Positions 5,056 through 6,613 of a stretch of DNA of 6,613 bases are shown here, one piece after another. Made by a program: the position numbers and the translations under genes. Source of the DNA: an uncultured Atopobiaceae bacterium (GTDB taxonomy: Bacteria > Actinomycetota > Coriobacteriia > Coriobacteriales > Atopobiaceae); the NCBI GenBank assembly GCA_905233865.1, contig CAJOGH010000055.1, forward strand, positions 4,439 to 11,051, in the 5' to 3' direction. The notes under the pieces were generated by a model. The model was not told the DNA's origin, made no database searches, and saw nothing but the letters and a program-made list of their open reading frames with translations. Numbering within the stretch: the stretch's first letter is position 1; each line of letters starts with the position of its first letter.

Positions 5056-5819
5056 ACGCCTCCCTCCGCCCGATAGCTAAAGAACCTGTCAGTATTGGAG
5101 GCGGTGGAGACGCCAGCGCTCGTGATGTTGTCCTCCGACGCACCCGCCTCGACGAGCGTCTTGCGAATGCAGTACTCAAGGCTCACGTGCCGGTACGTAG
5201 GCGCGGCCAGAGGACCAAAGGCCTCGACAAAGCGGTCAGCAAGCTCCTCGGAGACCTCGAAGTCATCAACCATGATGTGCGGTCCCAGATAGCAGAGGAC
5301 CTCACTGGGGTCGACACCCGTATGCGCGCACAGCTCGCGCAGGGCAACCTCGGCCACGCGCTCCATGGTCCCAGGCCAGCCGGAGTGGGCCACGGCAAAG
5401 CCTCCCTCGCACACGAGCACGAGGATGACGCAGTCGGCCGAGCACAGGAGCACGGGGACGTCCGTGGCCGTGCACACGACGATGTCGGCACCAGCGGACG
5501 CACGGACGCGCGCTACGGAGAGCTCGCGCGGGGATGAACCGCGCACACTCACGACATCGGCCGTGTGGATCTGGCGCGGACGGATGAGCTTGCGCTCCAG
5601 GTCCTCGGCGCCCACGGCGGCCAGCAGCCTCCGCACGTTCTCGCGGATCTCTGGCTGGGCCATCTCGGACGACTTGCCTATGTTGAGGCTCGCATACTCC
5701 CCCTGCGAGACGCCGCCGCCCCGCTCGGCAAACGCGAACGTGACCCCGCCGGGGCGACTGGTGTCGCCCAGCAGGGTCACGCCACAGGAGTCATATCGCT
5801 CAAGCTTGGGAGCAGTCAT
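5016..5819 (-). CDS. pgeF: PgeF/YfiH (laccase-domain) purine nucleoside phosphorylase family protein
   Basis: A 267-residue protein of the DUF152/YfiH (YlmD) family. Members act on purine nucleosides (adenosine/inosine phosphorolysis or deamination) and have been linked to peptidoglycan editing in E. coli. The three conserved metal/catalytic residues are present: His85 in PRQIHTADV, Cys130 in SADCVILVL and His145 in FAVAHSGW. Other family blocks are FAERGGGVSQGEYASLNIG (30-48), YLGPHIMVDDFEVSEEL (177-193) and RFFSYRAEGGVCGRLG (245-260). GWPGT replaces the common GWRGT (147-151). ATG 5817-5819 is chosen: it lies one base after the ftsZ stop (TAG-C-ATG), whereas the frame open further upstream to 5975 is only antiparallel reading inside ftsZ with Pro/Ser/Arg-rich sequence. 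No strong ribosome site is seen, so translation probably depends on ftsZ termination. Confidence 0.93.
   Translation of the reverse strand: MTAPKLERYDSCGVTLLGDTSRPGGVTFAFAERGGGVSQGEYASLNIGKSSEMAQPEIRENVRRLLAAVGAEDLERKLIRPRQIHTADVVSVRGSSPRELSVARVRASAGADIVVCTATDVPVLLCSADCVILVLVCEGGFAVAHSGWPGTMERVAEVALRELCAHTGVDPSEVLCYLGPHIMVDDFEVSEELADRFVEAFGPLAAPTYRHVSLEYCIRKTLVEAGASEDNITSAGVSTASNTDRFFSYRAEGGVCGRLGTIAVRRS
5059..5067 (-). promoter_or_regulatory. yggS ribosome binding site inside pgeF
   Basis: GGAGGGAGG on the minus strand, with its GGAGG core seven bases before ATG 5053-5055. It lies inside the pgeF coding region and fixes the start that gives a 40-base overlap. Confidence 0.6.
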
Positions 5820-5820
5820 G

Positions 5821-6613
5821 CTACCCGCGCGCGTTGCGAAGGAAGTCGGGGATGTCGAACTCCTTGTTGCCGTTGTCCGTGGGGACGCGGGGAACGGAGG
5901 GGACAGACGACGCGCTGGGGCGCGGGGTGGAGTCAAAGGTGGGCAGCGACTGCTGGCGGTTGACGGAGTCGTCAAAGCCGGTAGCGATGACGGTCACGCG
6001 CACCTGGTCGCTGAGCGAGTCGTCGACCGTGGTGCCAAAGATGATGTTGGCGTCGGCGTCAACGTTGGAGGCGACGAGGTCGGCAGCGTCGTTGATCTCC
6101 TGGATGCCCAGGTCGGGACCACCGGCGATGGAAAGAAGCACGCGAGAGGCGCCGTCGATGGAGCTCTCGAGCAGCTTGGAGGAAATGGCCTCCTGGGCAG
6201 CGTCGACCGCGCGGGTATCGCCGCTGGCGACACCGATGCCCATCATGGCCGTGCCAGCACCACGCATGATGGTGCACACGTCGGCGAAGTCGAGGTTGAT
6301 CAGGCCGGGGACGGTAATCAGGTCAGTGATTCCCTGGGTGCCCTGGCACAGGACGTCATCGGCCATGCGGAAGGCCTCGAGCATCGTGGTCTTCTTCTCG
6401 GCGATGGAAAGGAGCCTGTCGTTGGGGATGACGATGAGGGTGTCGACCTCGTTGGCAAGCTTCTCGATGCCGTCCGTGGCGGAGGCGGAGCGCTTGCGGC
6501 CCTCAAAGGCGAAGGGCTTGGTGACGACGGCGACGGTCAGGGCGCCCACGTCGTTCTTGGCGATGTCGGCAACGATGGGGGCAGCGCCGGTACCGGTGCC
6601 GCCGCCCTCGCCA
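5821..6613 (-). CDS. ftsZ: Cell division protein FtsZ, C-terminal 263 residues (5' end outside window)
   Basis: The frame runs off the right edge; codons start at 6612 and read GEGGGTGTGAAPIVADIAKN, containing the tubulin/FtsZ GTP-binding signature GGGTGTG. About 105-110 N-terminal residues are missing. Further motifs are KPFAFEGRKR, the NDRLLSIAEK block, and the catalytic T7 loop GLINLDFADVCTIMRGAG, whose conserved Asp residues complete the GTPase site of the neighbouring subunit. The C-terminal subdomain includes the GGPDLGIQEINDAADLV and NIIFGTTVDDSL blocks. The C-terminal linker is short (about 30 residues, Ser/Pro/Val-rich) and ends in the conserved peptide EFDIPDFLRNARG, the docking site for SepF. 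FtsZ polymerises into the Z ring at midcell. It heads the visible part of the cluster and is followed by pgeF after one base. Confidence 0.97.
   Translation of the reverse strand, partial: GEGGGTGTGAAPIVADIAKNDVGALTVAVVTKPFAFEGRKRSASATDGIEKLANEVDTLIVIPNDRLLSIAEKKTTMLEAFRMADDVLCQGTQGITDLITVPGLINLDFADVCTIMRGAGTAMMGIGVASGDTRAVDAAQEAISSKLLESSIDGASRVLLSIAGGPDLGIQEINDAADLVASNVDADANIIFGTTVDDSLSDQVRVTVIATGFDDSVNRQQSLPTFDSTPRPSASSVPSVPRVPTDNGNKEFDIPDFLRNARG

Noticed and set aside
5820..5975. An upstream extension of pgeF by 52 residues into ftsZ
   Set aside because: The added residues are Pro/Ser/Thr/Arg-rich and lie out of frame inside ftsZ. The family start fits ATG 5819, directly after the ftsZ stop.

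Overview
The window looks like a piece of the chromosome of a high-GC actinobacterium, most likely a member of the Coriobacteriia (Olsenella/Atopobium/Collinsella relatives). This is inferred from the strong GC bias at third codon positions, from the gene order ftsZ-pgeF-yggS-sepF-proC-yggT-divIVA, and from an actinobacterial-style DivIVA/SepF pair. The exact genus cannot be read from the sequence alone.

Left part (1-1588, + strand): a two-gene unit. The first gene is the C-terminal half of a putative DNA modification/repair radical SAM protein, cut by the window edge. The second is a DUF4130-type 'probable DNA metabolism' protein. Known families of these two types travel together in genomes and sometimes join a uracil-DNA-glycosylase-like domain, but their chemistry is not established. 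The second protein carries an unusual five-cysteine insertion and an apparent N-terminal extension that overlaps the first gene by 71 nt.

Middle (1589-1788): a short convergent intergenic region rich in GC inverted repeats. The best hairpin (1709-1749) is fully paired, with one G-U wobble, only in the minus-strand transcript, so it probably terminates the division operon. A second perfect hairpin (1525-1544) with a T-rich tail on the minus strand lies antisense to the end of the DUF4130 gene.

Right part (1789-6613, - strand): the distal part of a division and cell-wall cluster, read right to left. It holds ftsZ (5' end outside the window), pgeF (purine nucleoside phosphorylase/laccase-domain family), yggS (PLP homeostasis), sepF (FtsZ membrane anchor), proC (pyrroline-5-carboxylate reductase), yggT (two-helix membrane protein) and divIVA (polar scaffold). 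Spacing is tight: a 1-nt gap, a 40-nt overlap, gaps of 42 and 11 nt, a 4-nt ATGA overlap, and a 56-nt gap. This points to one polycistronic unit. FtsZ, SepF and DivIVA give it its theme (Z-ring assembly, membrane anchoring, pole/septum marking). PgeF, YggS and ProC are metabolic housekeeping passengers that recur in this neighbourhood in many phyla.

No tRNA, rRNA, CRISPR array, insertion sequence or phage gene was seen. Apart from the DUF4130/radical SAM pair this is an ordinary core-genome region.
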